NCBI GenBank assembly: GCA_964247055.1
Contig: OZ176053.1
Coordinates: forward strand, 11,718,001-11,782,000
Source of the DNA: Paragordius varius
Lineage: Eukaryota; Nematomorpha
DNA: 64,000 bases
Reading direction: 5' to 3'
Shown: piece after piece, positions 24,601 to 35,518 of the stretch
Layout: every line of letters starts with the position of its first letter
Numbering within the stretch: the first letter of the stretch is position 1
Notes under the pieces: model-generated
What the model was told of the DNA's origin: nothing
The model's database searches: none
The model's input: the letters and a program-made list of their open reading frames with translations, nothing else
Made by a program: the position numbers and the translations under genes

Positions 24601-27600
24601 TAGATATGGTTGAGTTGACAATGTAAAAAAGACAGAGACCACATTTCATTTTACTGGCTGTCAAAGTGTAAGAAAAAAAACGAACGGTATTACATAGAAC
24701 AAACTTACTTATACTTACTTAACAGAGAAATAATAAATTATTTTTTTACATATATATATATATACAGTGGCGTATGGAGTAAAAGATTGTTAGTGCAAAA
24801 TAGAATAAAAAAATGTTTTTTTTAAAAAAACAATCCTAGTTGTAAATACACATATGTATAATGTCCCCTTGTTTTTTTAAAAAAAAACATTTTTTTTTCT
24901 ATTTTGCACTAACAATCTTTTACTCCATACGCTACTGTATATATAATATGTATTCATTTTTTTAACATGGCTTTTTTCTTATCTTAACATAAAAAAATAC
25001 TACTATATAGCCAATTAAAAGTTTTATTGGAATAATACAGTAGCGTATGGCATAAAACAATATTAGTCCATATAAAAATTTTTTTTAAAAAAAACCAGGG
25101 GATATTATGGATATGTTTGTTTATTTGAATATAAAACATTTTTATGCCATACGCTACTGTAATAAGAAGAAGCGTTAGTAAATTGTTACATGAAATATAT
25201 TAAAGTCCCCTAATAGAATCTATAATAATTGAATTAACTTTTGGTAAAGGTAATCTCAGTTAAACCCATTTTCAAAGCTTCTAATGTATACTTTTTTTTG
25301 TAAAATGTTATAAAATTAGATTATGATATCATTTACATATTATTTAGATTTTTTAAGTTTACAAAGAAAAAAACTTGTTATTAACAGTACCTATTTCATA
25401 TGTTTGCAATATTCAATATGTGATCTAGTCAAACTAGAAAAAGTCAGCACTACAGTGGGAAGAATTACTCACTAAATTCTTTTCAAATATCCTTTTAATT
25501 CTTAGAGTAAACTATTAAAAAAAACTAAGGAACCGCTTATCACAACTTGTTTAATATTAAGTTTGGTAGCGATTCTTATTTTAGCAACACACATATATGG
25601 TAAACTATCTTGTTTCCATTAATGACAATATATTTATAAAGATTACAATCTTGATACAATGCCAATAAAACTTGACTGATTGGCTGTTTTAAGGCTTACG
25701 GTATCTATTTTTTCAATATTCTGTGATTTACCGCTGAACTGGATTAGGTGAAAAACTATCTGTCAAAGCTCTCTATATGACAGCTAAAGTAATACTCGAA
25801 ACGTTTTCAAGAGTTGATATTGTTTTTTAATCACAGGTAACCTACTAAAACAACTTTTTTGATTTAAGTAGAAGGGACGCACTTGTTTTTTTGAAACAAA
25901 ATAGGGTGAAGCGTATAACGGGGTCACACATTACAAAATAGAGTCATTAAAGGCAACAATCTTTACCAAAAGACTTCCGATGCGTTTTTTTAGTACCAAA
26001 AATACTGAATTTAATTAATTGGATATAAACATTTTGTATAAATAAAATTAATTAATCATATATACCTTGCCATTTTAATGTAAGCTAAAAGTGAATCATC
26101 AGAGATAGATTTTGGATTCCAAACCATATCAGCTTGGTGTTCTGGCCAATTCGAGAAAGATTTTTTGGTTTCTAAAATAGTATTATGGTAATACAATAAC
26201 ATGAGCTAGTAAAAGTCATTTCGCTATTATATATATCTGTTGCAATATTTGAGACTATTATATTAGTTACATATTCAATTACAACATCGCATTTATACTC
26301 CACAATTATCAATGTAACTAATTAAAACGTAAAATCTCATACGCGGCAACAGTTAAATCCCTCTTTAGCCATTTCAAAAATTAAAATGGCCTACAGTAGC
26401 CCTTGTTACTAATGTTAATTAAAAATTGGAAAAATTACGAGTTATATATCAAATACTGTGCAAAATTTTTACCACTAGCCAAATAGGTTATTGGCATTGT
26501 CCCATGCTGTGATGTAGCTGGGGAAACTTTTTCATTGATAGTATCATTTCTTTGAATAAAACAGGAATTGGTCTCATTATGGCTCAGTGATTTACCACTA
26601 ATCCCAAACGAAGTATTTGATTCATTTTTATTTTTATCGTTCAATGTAATATCAATATTGACTACATCATCTTTCTTTTTTCGTTTCGATTTGGTGCTAT
26701 AATCTAACTCTGAATCTGATCTAGAACATGTTTTGTAAGAAGTCGAGGAACCATTTCTCAGTTGAATTGGACAGTTTTGTGGTGATTTATTAAGCGGCGA
26801 CAAGTCAACATCATAGTAACCGCCAATATAACATGGTATAGTAGCCTAAAAAGTGAAAATAAACCAATTATGTTGGAAAAACTTATCGACCTATATTTTT
26901 AGATTTGTTAAAAAGGAAAAAGCTTAAACATATTTAAATTCAATTGTTATATTTATAGTAAAAAAATCAGTAAGCAAGCCAGAGGCGTAGCTTTCATTTC
27001 TGGCGCTTAGTGCATGAATCCGTGATGGTTTGCATTTTTTAAAAAATAATAAAATTTAAACCGTGGTCATGACATCTCATAAATGGGTGATTCTTTAGGT
27101 ATTATTTGAAAATTATAACTTTTAAATACCTATTTTTTAAAATTAAATCAATTTTTTTTAATTCAGCGCCTCTTTAACTATGGCGCTCAGTGCAGCCCTC
27201 CTTTATCCCCTATAGCTACGCCTCTAAATCAAGCTAAATTGATTCGTTCAATCAAAGTAACTGTATTAACAAATATGTTGTAACAATACACATTCTATAA
27301 ATATTAAAGAGAATTTTTAAGATTTAATAAATAATAAATATATATTTTTGGTTATTTCTTCGAAAGGATTCATGTGGCCTTTTATAAATGGTAAAAACAA
27401 TAATGTTATGTAGGCCTGACACATTTCCCCTAATATTATTTTGATAAAAAGGGATGGAGAGATATTAAAAGACCAAAAAGGATTGTTATGTTAAACAATC
27501 AATTTGGCAATTTGGTTAATACAATACAAAATTTGAAACAAATTAGATAATATTAGAAAAGTTACAAATGGTTTTATCATAATGGAATCGATAATAATAA

Positions 27601-30600
27601 TTTGACAAAATCATTTAATAAAGTTTTAGGTGATAAATTTGTTATAACGTGTAAAATAAATCAAAAAAATAATAAATTTTCAATGGGGGATGAACACATA
27701 TAATTATAATAGAGTGGCAATTACATAATTTAATTACAGCTAAATAAACAACACTGTTATATTCCTTATGCGCATGATGGCTATGTTAAACTTTTAAATA
27801 ATTATAATTTTATAAAAATTAAATATCACATGGAACGATTGGTTATAAGGGTAGGTTGGTTAATGAATAGGAATAAATAATTTGATTTAACATAGATTAC
27901 GGATTAATAAACCTTAAAAACCAATAAATCTGTCATACTGTATTACACGTAATTTTAAGACTTCTTACATTTGTCACATTAAAAGTACATTATGCACCTC
28001 ATAAACGGCAGGTTTAGTCCACAAAAAAATTATATTTTTGCCAATCATGTACCAATTTTCAGCCTTCGACCAAACACAACATAGTTTCATCCAAGCGAAA
28101 CATTTTTACAAGCAAAGACGACTGAAAAAAATGTTGCCTTTGGTTGAAAAATGGTATAATTGATACCTTACGATTAAAAAACTACACAACATTTTATATT
28201 AGCTGAAAAAAAAGAGAAAGATAAAAACAAGCAATGGGGGTACTGAATTGGTTTTATATAAATCCCTAGCGGTTAAAATATAAATTTAAACGTACCAAAA
28301 GAATTAAAATAAGGACTTTAAAGCAGCATTAAAATATCATTTTTTAAGCGAAAATTTTGGTGTGCAAAAAATAAATACCTTGAATGCAAAAGGTAAACAA
28401 CGGGAGATTATTATAAGCTTTAGTTAGCATTTTTTCATTTTAAGCCAAAAATAATTTGTTAGCACCAAAGTTTGTAAAAACTACTATTCCTCATTAACCA
28501 GAATTCATCGTATTTTACAGGTTTTGCTGTAAAATTAAGTCATTTAAAGCTTTTATTTTTGATTAATGAACCTACAAAATGCTAATAACTAAAATTACCT
28601 TTAAACACTGTGTTCTAAAGTATATAAAATAGAATTACCATCTGGTTAATGTATAGAGATTAAGAGTCATTAAATGTTTAGATATTCTTTTTTGTGTTAG
28701 AATTATAGTATTTTGCCAATGTTGTCTATTATCGAGGTGTCTAACCAAAAATTAGTCACGACAAAGGGGGGGTGCGCGTATGTATTAGCTGAAATTATTG
28801 AAATAATTTGCTCTATAATAAAAACTTCCCAATAAAACACATAATTTATCTACAGTAGCGTATGATATAAAACAATATTAGTTAATATAAAAGAATAAAA
28901 AAATGTTTTTTTAAAAAACAAGGGGATATTATGGATATGAGTGTATATATACCTAGGCTCGTTTTTCTTAAAAAAACATTCTTTTTTCTATGGACTAATA
29001 TTGGTTTATGCGATACGCTACTGTATAGTCTCCTTATTTAATTGATAGTTTTTGATAACTCTAACATAAATTTAATGACAACGGCGATATCATACATATA
29101 TACATTTATAGGCAAATAAAACAACACACTTTTTGTATGTGTGTGTTTATACAGTAGCGTATGGAGTAAAACAATATTAGTCCATAAAAGAATAAAAAAA
29201 TGTTTTTAATTAAAAAACCAATCCTAGTTGTAAATACACATATTAATATCCCCTTGTTTTTTTACAAAAATAATTTTTTATTCTATTATGGACTGATATT
29301 GTTTTAATCCATATGCTACTGTAAATAACTAATAAAACAAACAAATAAAAAAATTTCGCCAACAATCCATACTAATTTTAAATTGTAACATATTACTATA
29401 CTATACTATAAATATTTATACCTTAAAACTGATAATGATAAAATTTATAATGTGTGTAACACTTAAAGTTGAATAGATTCAAACCTATAAAAAACCTAAT
29501 TACAATTAATTAATTAATTTTAATTATATTAACATACAGACATTAATGAAACAAACATTTTTCTGCTTGAAACACACATACATCATAATATTTATATTAT
29601 TCCGGTAAAAATTTTATATAATGTATAATATGTATTTATGTGATAATTTTGATATACGTATTAACACTTCGATTCAAATTGGGGTATCTAAATACACCAG
29701 ACTAAATTTAAATTAATATTTTTAAAAAAGTATTGAAGAAAACGGTCCCAATTTAAATTTATGCTTCTATCCTGATAAAAATTATATAAATATGCCAAAA
29801 TAGCGTGATAAAATTTGTTTTGAAAAAAAAGTTCCATCTCAAACTACTTCGACGCCATTTTTATTTTACAAAATTTTTACAAAATATCGTCTTCAATTAA
29901 TTTTAAGGGTAAAATTAAAGCTAATTTTTTAAATAAATTACATTAAAATTGATAGAAATAGAAAAAGCGGTTTATTTTGTATTATTTTTTAATTTTACAA
30001 TTTGACACATGTTACGTTGACGAAATTTTTACTTTTGGGTTTTTGCTTAAAATAAGTAATATCAAGAATTTTTGAAATAAATTTTTTATATATTTCGGTT
30101 TATTAATGTTATATAAGTGCAAAATTTTGTCATGGTTTCGATTCCTTCCATACTTCTTTAAGTATTTGATTTTAAACAGGCCTGGGGTATCCAACTACCC
30201 CAATTTGAATCGAAGGACTAAAATGAGTGAATTGTATCCAAATGTTAATTTAAGCACAAAATCGATAGAGAATGGATGGTGTTCATTTAAAAGTCATTCG
30301 TTTCAGTTTAAGTTATATATTTCAAAAGGCATTTATGTATTTATCTTTTTTGTTGAACTACTCACAAACATTTCAGATACTTAACAAATGTCATTAATCA
30401 AAGATTAAATTAAAAAAACAATTTAATTCGATTTTCCTGTGCTTAAAATCAGCTATATAAGGCGGATATGATGTATTAAATATCTAATTACATAGTATTT
30501 CCGACTTAGGGTAGATAAATATTTGCTGACAAACAACCTATAAATAATCGAAGAGAAACATTATTGGTCAAAGGCTTTTTTTGAGCAATAATTTTTTTGA

Positions 30601-31599
30601 CTTGTATGAAAGCAAGCAATGATTAAACTAACTCACCAATTATTTGTCATTATGACCAACAATAATTCTATTAGTGTCTTTAAATATAATTGGACGTAAT
30701 AACCTAGCTTTCAATATGAAAAAAATTAGAAAAAGTCTAATTTTAAGCCCCTAACATATTTTTATGGCTTAAAAAAGTTATATAAGTAACAAAATAACAT
30801 CTTAATTCGTTTTTTTATTTCCTCTCCATTATCCTTTCTACTTATAACATTGAAATGACATTTTTAAATAAATATAAAATTGTTCTTTTAAGTAACACAC
30901 ACTCTACCATAATCATAACGACAAGATATGTATTTGGGTTCAGAAAAATTGTTGTAAAACAATGTTTGGACAATAAAAATTTTTAATATATATATGTAGT
31001 TGACTTAATAAATATATTATACTATTCGTCGACAATATTTTACCTAGTTGCTATTGGCAACCAAATGATATTAAAAAACAGACACACTATTTAATCTACG
31101 AAACGTTCGCTGTATGTTAAATGGTACATATCGAGAATAGATAGAGAGAAAGAAAAGAGGATTAATACGCTAATTTATTCTTTGCCACATATTAAACAGA
31201 GTAACTAACAACCATTATCCTTTTCTAATATCATCTTACTTTAATGATATATAATTGTACATACATGTATTGTATTGTTCATCCTTTGATACTTATAGAT
31301 CATAAAGTGTGATAAATCATACATCATAATATTCACATATTTGTTAAAATAGAATAGTTAATGATATAAAAACAAATATATATAGGTAAAAGTGAATAGC
31401 AATTATACTCTATAAGTGATATAGTGTTAGGGCAAATTTTAAAAAATATTTGGGTATAGGCTGGTATAAATAAAAATATATATTAATAATGTATTTCAGC
31501 TGTATAAGCTGTTAACAAAGGTAAATTAATAAATTTGTATAAGTAAACACATACCTGATAATCTTTCCCAACCCGAATTTCGCCAAAATATGTTCCCAT
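14915..31599 (-). CDS. ELM2-SANT corepressor, RERE/Atrophin-like
   Basis: Seventeen exons join with matching phases into 1568 codons plus stop: 31599-31555, 26845-26473, 26171-26066, 22512-22407, 22079-21981, 21859-21779, 21632-21297, 20940-20877, 20689-20270, 19939-19720, 19433-19096, 18694-18493, 18327-18207, 18035-17663, 17472-17011, 16915-16314 and 15673-14915. An ELM2 domain (residues 6-20 and about 150-235) binds histone deacetylases in this family. A SANT domain follows (about 237-285, ending L-V-Q-F-Y-Y-F-W-K-K), then a basic tail like that of RERE. The remainder is low-complexity, rich in Asn, Ser, Pro and Phe. BAH and GATA zinc-finger domains, found in RERE and MTA, are not seen. 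In-frame TAA upstream of the first ATG with no intervening acceptor supports the start. An MTA- or MIER-like origin is the alternative. It probably acts as a nuclear transcriptional corepressor. Confidence 0.7.
15814..15996. mobile_element. MITE, ACCATTTACA family, copy in ELM2-SANT gene intron
   Basis: The ends ACCATTTACC and GTAAATGGT match the element at 241, and the subterminal AATTTGAATTGTTCAAGGGTAA block is shared. It is shorter than the other two copies, by internal loss. It lies in the last intron of the minus-strand ELM2-SANT gene. The flanking four bases no longer match. Confidence 0.75.
16314..16915 (-). CDS. Exon 16 of ELM2-SANT gene
   Basis: Phase 1 to 0, 200 codons, Asn/Ser/Pro-rich without a known domain. 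The donor AAA/GTATTT is followed closely by an in-frame TGA, so an intron-retaining form would stop here. Confidence 0.65.
17011..17472 (-). CDS. Exon 15: Pro/Phe-rich
   Basis: Phase 1 to 1, about 153 codons: F-P-P-P-P-P-L-N-P-F, M-F-P-F-V-P-P-F and similar stretches. It resembles the proline-rich halves of atrophins in composition only. Confidence 0.65.
17663..18035 (-). CDS. Exon 14: Pro/Phe-rich
   Basis: Phase 0 to 1, 124 codons, with repeated P-M-F-P-S-L-P-P-W style motifs. The donor GAAG/GTTTTA was chosen because its phase fits exon 15. An earlier donor, G/GTAGCC, also fits the phase and would shorten the exon. Confidence 0.6.
18207..18327 (-). CDS. Exon 13 of ELM2-SANT gene
   Basis: Phase 2 to 0, 40 codons. 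F-A-K-A-K-I-E-K-A-I-D precedes S-C-S-R-C and a hydrophobic helix. A single C-x-x-C is not enough for a GATA finger. Confidence 0.65.
18493..18694 (-). CDS. Exon 12 of ELM2-SANT gene
   Basis: Phase 1 to 2, about 67 codons; ends L-A-R-R-H-K-F-G-R. The splice donor GGAAG/GTATAT runs straight into an (AT)n microsatellite. Confidence 0.65.
19096..19433 (-). CDS. Exon 11 of ELM2-SANT gene
   Basis: Phase 2 to 1, about 112 codons. It holds an Ala-rich helix (A-L-T-N-L-A-A-A-S-A) and a proline-directed T-P-P-L-T-P motif that could be phosphorylated. Acceptor TCTCCCAG. Confidence 0.65.
19720..19939 (-). CDS. Exon 10 of ELM2-SANT gene
   Basis: Phase 1 to 2, about 73 codons, polar, with no known domain. 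The donor ACAAA/GTAAAA lies just before an in-frame TAA, so retaining the intron would end the protein here. Confidence 0.6.
20270..20689 (-). CDS. Exon 9 of ELM2-SANT gene
   Basis: Phase 1 to 1, about 139 codons, Asn/Thr-rich. It contains V-M-K-I-K-L-E-S-D-S, similar to a sumoylation-type I-K-L-E site; that match is weak. The donor GATT/GTAAAT was chosen for phase; GTTAAA nine bases earlier is the alternative. Confidence 0.6.
20877..20940 (-). CDS. Exon 8 of ELM2-SANT gene
   Basis: Phase 0 to 1, 21 codons; contains R-R-N-A-A-R-K-A-I-E-E, a probable short charged helix. Clean TATAG acceptor and AAAG/GTATAA donor. Confidence 0.65.
21297..21632 (-). CDS. Exon 7: SANT helix 3 and basic tail
   Basis: 112 codons, phase 0 to 0. 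L-V-Q-F-Y-Y-F-W-K-K-S-P is SANT helix 3, followed by R-N-Q-R-R-P-R-K like the Arg-rich tail of RERE. The rest is Asn/Ser-rich, with no zinc-finger cysteines. Confidence 0.75.
21779..21859 (-). CDS. Exon 6: SANT helices 1-2
   Basis: Twenty-seven codons, phase 0 to 0. F-T-K-A-V-R-N-V-G-K-E-F-H-T-I corresponds to F-V-K-G-L-R-Q-Y-G-K-N-F-F-R-I of RERE. Confidence 0.75.
21981..22079 (-). CDS. Exon 5: ELM2 end, SANT start
   Basis: Thirty-three codons, phase 0 to 0. L-H-K-N-D-Y-N-V-K-K matches the L-H-x-x-x-Y-D repeat of RERE and MTA. P-T-P-S-L-W-E-R-D-W begins the SANT domain. Confidence 0.75.
22407..22512 (-). CDS. Exon 4: ELM2 third block
   Basis: Phase 2 to 0. It encodes I-T-S-L-A-G-V-Y and A-I-S-K-D-Q-T-T, equivalent to the A-F-A-G-M and A-S-R-D-D-T-T segment of RERE/MTA ELM2 domains. 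Confidence 0.75.
23248..23367. mobile_element. Palindromic TA-flanked MITE, decayed copy
   Basis: The right end CATACGCTACTG followed by TG-TA matches the family at 24765. The left end CAGTAATAATG is diverged. It lies in intron 3 of the ELM2-SANT gene. Confidence 0.5.
24765..24937. mobile_element. Palindromic TA-flanked MITE
   Basis: TA target duplication on both sides. The terminal repeats CAGTGGCGTATGGAGTAAAA and TTTTACTCCATACGCTACTG are complementary, and the inverted repeat continues inward through GATTGTTAGTGCAAAATAGA. Nearly the whole element is a hairpin. TA targets and CAGT ends indicate Tc1/mariner mobilisation. Confidence 0.85.
25038..25159. mobile_element. Palindromic TA-flanked MITE
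   Basis: CAGTAGCGTATGGCATAAAA at the left and TTATGCCATACGCTACTG at the right, TA on both sides, only about 100 bases from the previous copy. It is internally shorter. Confidence 0.85.
26066..26171 (-). CDS. Exon 3: ELM2 second block
   Basis: Phase 1 to 2. It encodes M-V-W-N-P and S-D-D-S-L-L-A-Y-I, matching L-V-W-M-P and D-L-L-M-Y-L of the RERE ELM2 domain. Acceptor TATTTTAG and donor AG/GTATAT. Confidence 0.75.
26473..26845 (-). CDS. Exon 2: ELM2 A-T-I-P and a large insertion
   Basis: Acceptor TTTTTAG, phase 0; donor G/GTAAAA, phase 1. It starts A-T-I-P, completing the V-G-K-D-Y-Q-A-T-I-P element of ELM2. About 115 residues follow that are rich in Ser, Asn, Lys and Thr and contain a K-S-K-R-K-K-K-D nuclear-localisation-like run. 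In RERE the equivalent gap is about 30 residues. Confidence 0.7.
26980..27226. mobile_element. MITE with AGAGGCGTAGC inverted ends
   Basis: AGAGGCGTAGCTTTCA at the left and TAGCTACGCCTCT at the right. Inside, GGCGCTTAGTGCA and ATGGCGCTCAGTGCA appear in direct orientation. No coding capacity and no clear target duplication. Similar GGCGTAGC ends are common in animal DNA elements. Confidence 0.65.
28853..29023. mobile_element. Palindromic TA-flanked MITE
   Basis: Ends CAGTAGCGTATGATATAAAA and CGATACGCTACTG, TA target sites, and an internal AAGGGGATATTATGGATATG stretch shared with the copy at 25038. It lies in intron 1 of the ELM2-SANT gene. Confidence 0.85.
29152..29321. mobile_element. Palindromic TA-flanked MITE
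   Basis: Ends CAGTAGCGTATGGAGTAAAA and ATCCATATGCTACTG with TA targets. The AATCCTAGTTGTAAATACAC interior is shared with the copy at 24765. Confidence 0.85.
29661..30248. mobile_element. TTAA-flanked non-autonomous element, copy A
   Basis: It runs from TTAA at 29661-29664 to TTAA at 30245-30248. The outer ends read CACTTCGATTCAAATTGGGGTA on the left and, inverted, CATTTGGATAC on the right. A longer inverted block, GATTCAAATTGGGGTA against TACCCCAATTTGAATC, lies just inside. TTAA targets are typical of piggyBac-type elements. Copy B is at 50779-51356. Confidence 0.8.
31555..31599 (-). CDS. Exon 1: start of ELM2
   Basis: Fifteen codons from ATG to a CAG/GTATGT donor. The peptide contains G-E-I-R-V-G-K-D-Y-Q, the hallmark start of ELM2 (compare G-E-I-R-V-G in RERE and MTA). 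An in-frame TAA lies 33 bases upstream with no AG between, so translation starts here unless another promoter is used. Confidence 0.75.
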
Positions 31600-33723
31600 T
31601 ATGATTAAAAATAAATTTTGTACATATTACGAGATTATAAGTGGTATTGAATTCCAAGAATAAGCCTAAACGTTATCCGTTTATAATCAAAGAAAATTTT
31701 AATAGACAGAAGGGTGCGTCATCTGGTAAAAATTAATTTTGATCGTTGAACTTAAGTATATTTACAAGATCTAAACATATTAAATGATTTGGTTATGCGA
31801 CAAAATATTGCAATAATATATATACGAATAAGGTTATTTATATTATTACATGTGATATTTTATAGTATGCGATATAAAAGTATTTATATTTAACACTCCA
31901 TTACCTTTGGGGTAATTTAATATCCCAGAGCGATTTAAAATTTGAATATCTTAAAAGTATTTAAAATATTGAGCCGAATTAACAATATGCTTTCTTAAGT
32001 TTTTAGCCCATAATACACATTTTTTTTTAAAAAAATGTAAAATTGTGAAAATCCTCATCTCAAACTATTTAGGAGATTTTTTTCCTTAATTTTTTAATCG
32101 ACGAAATAAATGTATTTTGTAGTCAGAAGATGTAAATAATTAATTTTAAAATGCACATATCACCAGACTTAAAATATATTGATTTTAATATCAGCTGTTT
32201 GTTTGTCATATTTTGGAGGTGTCCCAGCTTTAGACAGAACTCACAAGACTGTAAAAATACAAGCTTCTTAACCTAATACCTGAGAAAGTTTGATTGTTTT
32301 GTTTAATTAAATTACTTTCAAAACTGTAGTTTATTTGTAAAATGGAACTGATATAAAACTAACCCAAAATGTAAACTAGACAAAAAAGTGAAAAGGTATA
32401 AAGTGTTATAAAAAAATTTTGTGGTATTTCATAATCTTTTGAAATAGTTTTCTACTCCAGAGCCGCTAAGATTCTGATTTAAAAGAGTATTTAAATCGGC
32501 GTAATTTAAAAATAGGCTTTCATCTAAGCGCATGCTTTAAATGATATTTATAAAAATATAAAAATGTAAAACCTGTCACCAAAATTTTCACTGTCATTTT
32601 TTAATTTTTTTGCTAATAGAACAACCAATTAATAAATATTTTGGGCAATAATATAAGGAATCAACTTTAGAAAGTTTTAGTTTCAGATCCTCAAACTATA
32701 TATAAAAAGTTTTTTTAAAATCCTATACTGTATACTTTACAATACCTTAAAATTCGCTACGGAATTCCGCTAAATTAATAAGCAAAATACCTAATGTTTT
32801 GGAATTTTTATTTTACAATTCAGCATATCTTATTTTTATTGCGCAATATCACCATTTTTGCATATAATTTAACACTTGCCCATTTTAGCCTATAAAAAAT
32901 TTAGATGATTGGATCTACATCTAAAATTCAAAATTTATAAAAAAAATTTTTAAATATAGTTAATCATACATATTTTAGTAATTCATGGAAATGAAACATT
33001 TAACTACCAAAAAAAATTAAAAATATGCTCAAATTTTACCATTTTGTGATATTGAGCAAAAGCTAAAAACTTTTTTAAATCAATCCTAAGGCCTAAAACT
33101 AAAAGCAGCATAAGAATCTGAATTTTATCCATCAGAATATAACTCGGGATATGGTTTTTTATTCCCTGATTTTCCACAATGATGACATCAAAAAAATGCT
33201 TTTGATTTTAGCAAAATTTAGATAAACCGTATCTAGTATTTCGGAGCATGGTGAAGATGGTAGAAAAACAATTTAAAATTTTCTTATATAATTTGATAAT
33301 GCTGAACAATTCCATCACCTTGGATTTTGGATCAGCACATTTTCGTATTTAGATTTAAATTAATTTTATACAATGTGTTTCTTACAAATTATCTTAATCT
33401 TTATAATAATGAAGGATGACTAGACCATCTTTCATCTGTATTAACTAGTTAACTATGTCAAACCAATACATTTTAATTAAAATGAAAACTGCTGTGCTAC
33501 ACTTTTTTGATTTGACGACTATCTCGAAGCATATGTCCGTTATTTAAAACCTGGTATGCAGTAATCCATAAAATCTGGTAAATTATAAAGATCTTTGCCA
33601 CCTGAAAATCCAAAATTTACTTGAATCATTTAAAATCCGCAAGATGTACAATTTTATATCCATTGTAAATTTAATAAATTGATAATGTAAATGTGTTAGT
33701 ATTTGTACCCTGATTGTGGCGAT

Positions 33724-33962
33724 CAGAGGTGTTCTGATCATCATTATATATTTTGATAATTAAGATTGTACCTAAAAATAACTACCCAAAAATAATTATT
33801 GAATATTTATTTTAAATTGGCCTGTGCTAGTCACCCCAATCCATAAATAGATATATATATATTTGTGTTAAAGTGATAAATGAATCTTTTTATACTTATA
33901 CGTGCCCGCGTGAAATTTTCTCCCAAAAAGGTAGCCCATAAAAAAAGGCTGGCCACCCCCTG
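33724..33962. mobile_element. hAT-type MITE
   Basis: The left end CAGAGGTGTTCTGATCATC and right end GGCTGGCCACCCCCTG are an imperfect inverted pair of the CAGGGGTGTCC type. Target duplication not clear. Confidence 0.45.
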
Positions 33963-34657
33963 ATGTCAGTATTTTACACCATTTTCCCCACCTTTAAAAT
34001 GACATAAAAATATGGCTCATCCAAATTTTATAAAAAATTGCAACAAAGTAAACGTTTTCCAATAGTTTTTTAAATGTGATAAATATATTATTGAGTTCAA
34101 TTCAAGATACTAACCCGTTTTGGTGCGGTCATAAATTTTGATTTTAGCAACCTACATCCAAAAATTAAAACTTTATAATTCTATTTTAATTAAATATACT
34201 TCAGTAATATTTTTTGAAATAAAGCCTTTAGCTTTCAGGAAATTTTACCATAATGTGCACAATTTCGAGACTTTTCTATATGGAGAAATTATTACAAAAG
34301 TGTAAATATTTTTATTACATGTCTCGTGTGCCCAAAATTAAAAGCAATATGAATCCCGATGTATTTTCCTATCAGAAAATATATTTAGTTAGGAAATAAT
34401 TGTTTGTGTGCATTAATTAAATCAAATTTGATGTTGTAAGATAGTTAAAATTGTTTAATATAAACCATATGATATTTTATACCTATATGCCCCTGTATTG
34501 TGGCCAAAAATAATGATAATAAAGCGTGTTCTAGCAAAAAGCGATTTTGAATTTTTGTTTTAATTTCGTCCTAATTATGTCCCAATTTTATTTTTAGTAT
34601 AAAAAACATATAAACCCTACAAACAAATACCTTAGTAAATATAATAATAATTAACGT

Positions 34658-34660
<3 letters not shown>

Positions 34661-34702
<42 letters not shown>
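34661..34702. repeat. (AT)n microsatellite, 42 bases
   Basis: The longest uninterrupted AT run in the window. It is read through in an Ile/Tyr-rich open frame that is not a gene. Confidence 0.95.
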
Positions 34703-34708
<6 letters not shown>

Positions 34709-35250
34709 ATATATTTTGGAATCTTTTAATAAATGTTTTGTAAACAATAAACAAAAATGAAATATACATAGGTAGCCTTCACTTTTTTTACCTGCTTTAT
34801 TCATTTTTGCCTAATACAAAATAATAAAAAAACATGGTTAAATACGTTATAAGCCACCTTTCTATTTGGTTTCTTTAACAAATATTTTTTACATGAATTA
34901 TACAAAATGCAATAATATTTTTTTTAAAAATTACTTTATTTTATTAAACAAAATTATCGAGACACGAACTTTATAATTTTTAAATCCGACAGAATTGTTA
35001 TATGTATTAATCATTCAAGAAATATTTTTAACTTTAACATCTAATACAGTTATAATAAATCATATTAATTCATATTGTATTTTTAAGTATAATCTATTTT
35101 ATATGTAAATATTATAATACCCTATTATATTTAATTAAAGAATTCGTTTCGTTCATCCGTGGTTTAACACATTTTTACCGTGCTATATATCGATTGACGA
35201 TTCGATCAAATATTCTAAATATAGCTCATATTCCAAGCCAGGTAATCTAA

Positions 35251-35518
35251 ACCATTTACAGTTCAAATTCACCCTCGAACAATTCAAATCCCTAAAATAA
35301 ATTATATGTTTTTTAAGATAAAAAATTACCTTTATAAAACATGAAATTCTGTTTAAAATTAATAGAATTCTGAAAAAATAACAATCTATGTTGCAAAAAT
35401 ATATTTTATAATAATGCCAGTGATATTAGCCCGAAAACACATAATTTTTTTAGGCTAAATTTGAATTGTTCGAGGGTGAATTCGAATTGTTCAAGGGGGA
35501 ATCAAAATTGTAAATGGT
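35251..35518. mobile_element. MITE, ACCATTTACA family, intergenic copy
   Basis: The ends ACCATTTACAG and TTGTAAATGGT, the internal TTAGCCCGAAAACACATAA block and the subterminal AATTGTTCGAGGGTGAA repeats match the copy at 241. It lies between the two divergent genes. Confidence 0.8.

Larger units (their letters stand above)
22513..26065. other. Intron 3 of ELM2-SANT gene
   Basis: A 3.5 kb intron with three palindromic MITEs and (AT)n at 22902-22922. I saw no further exon in phase with its neighbours. Confidence 0.55.
26846..31554. other. Intron 1 of ELM2-SANT gene
   Basis: A 4.7 kb intron splitting the ELM2 domain between Y-Q and A-T-I-P. It carries two palindromic MITEs, the TTAA element copy A and the AGAGGCGTAGC MITE; otherwise it is featureless AT-rich DNA. 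Confidence 0.6.

Noticed and set aside
23248-29321. Regularly occurring palindromic repeats suggesting a CRISPR array
   Set aside because: Spacing is irregular, units are 120-175 bases, and each is flanked by TA target sites; they are eukaryotic MITEs.
34571-34804. Open frame with long Ile/Tyr run
   Set aside because: It is a translation of an (AT)n microsatellite, like the similar frames near 9807, 14699, 22859 and 23240.
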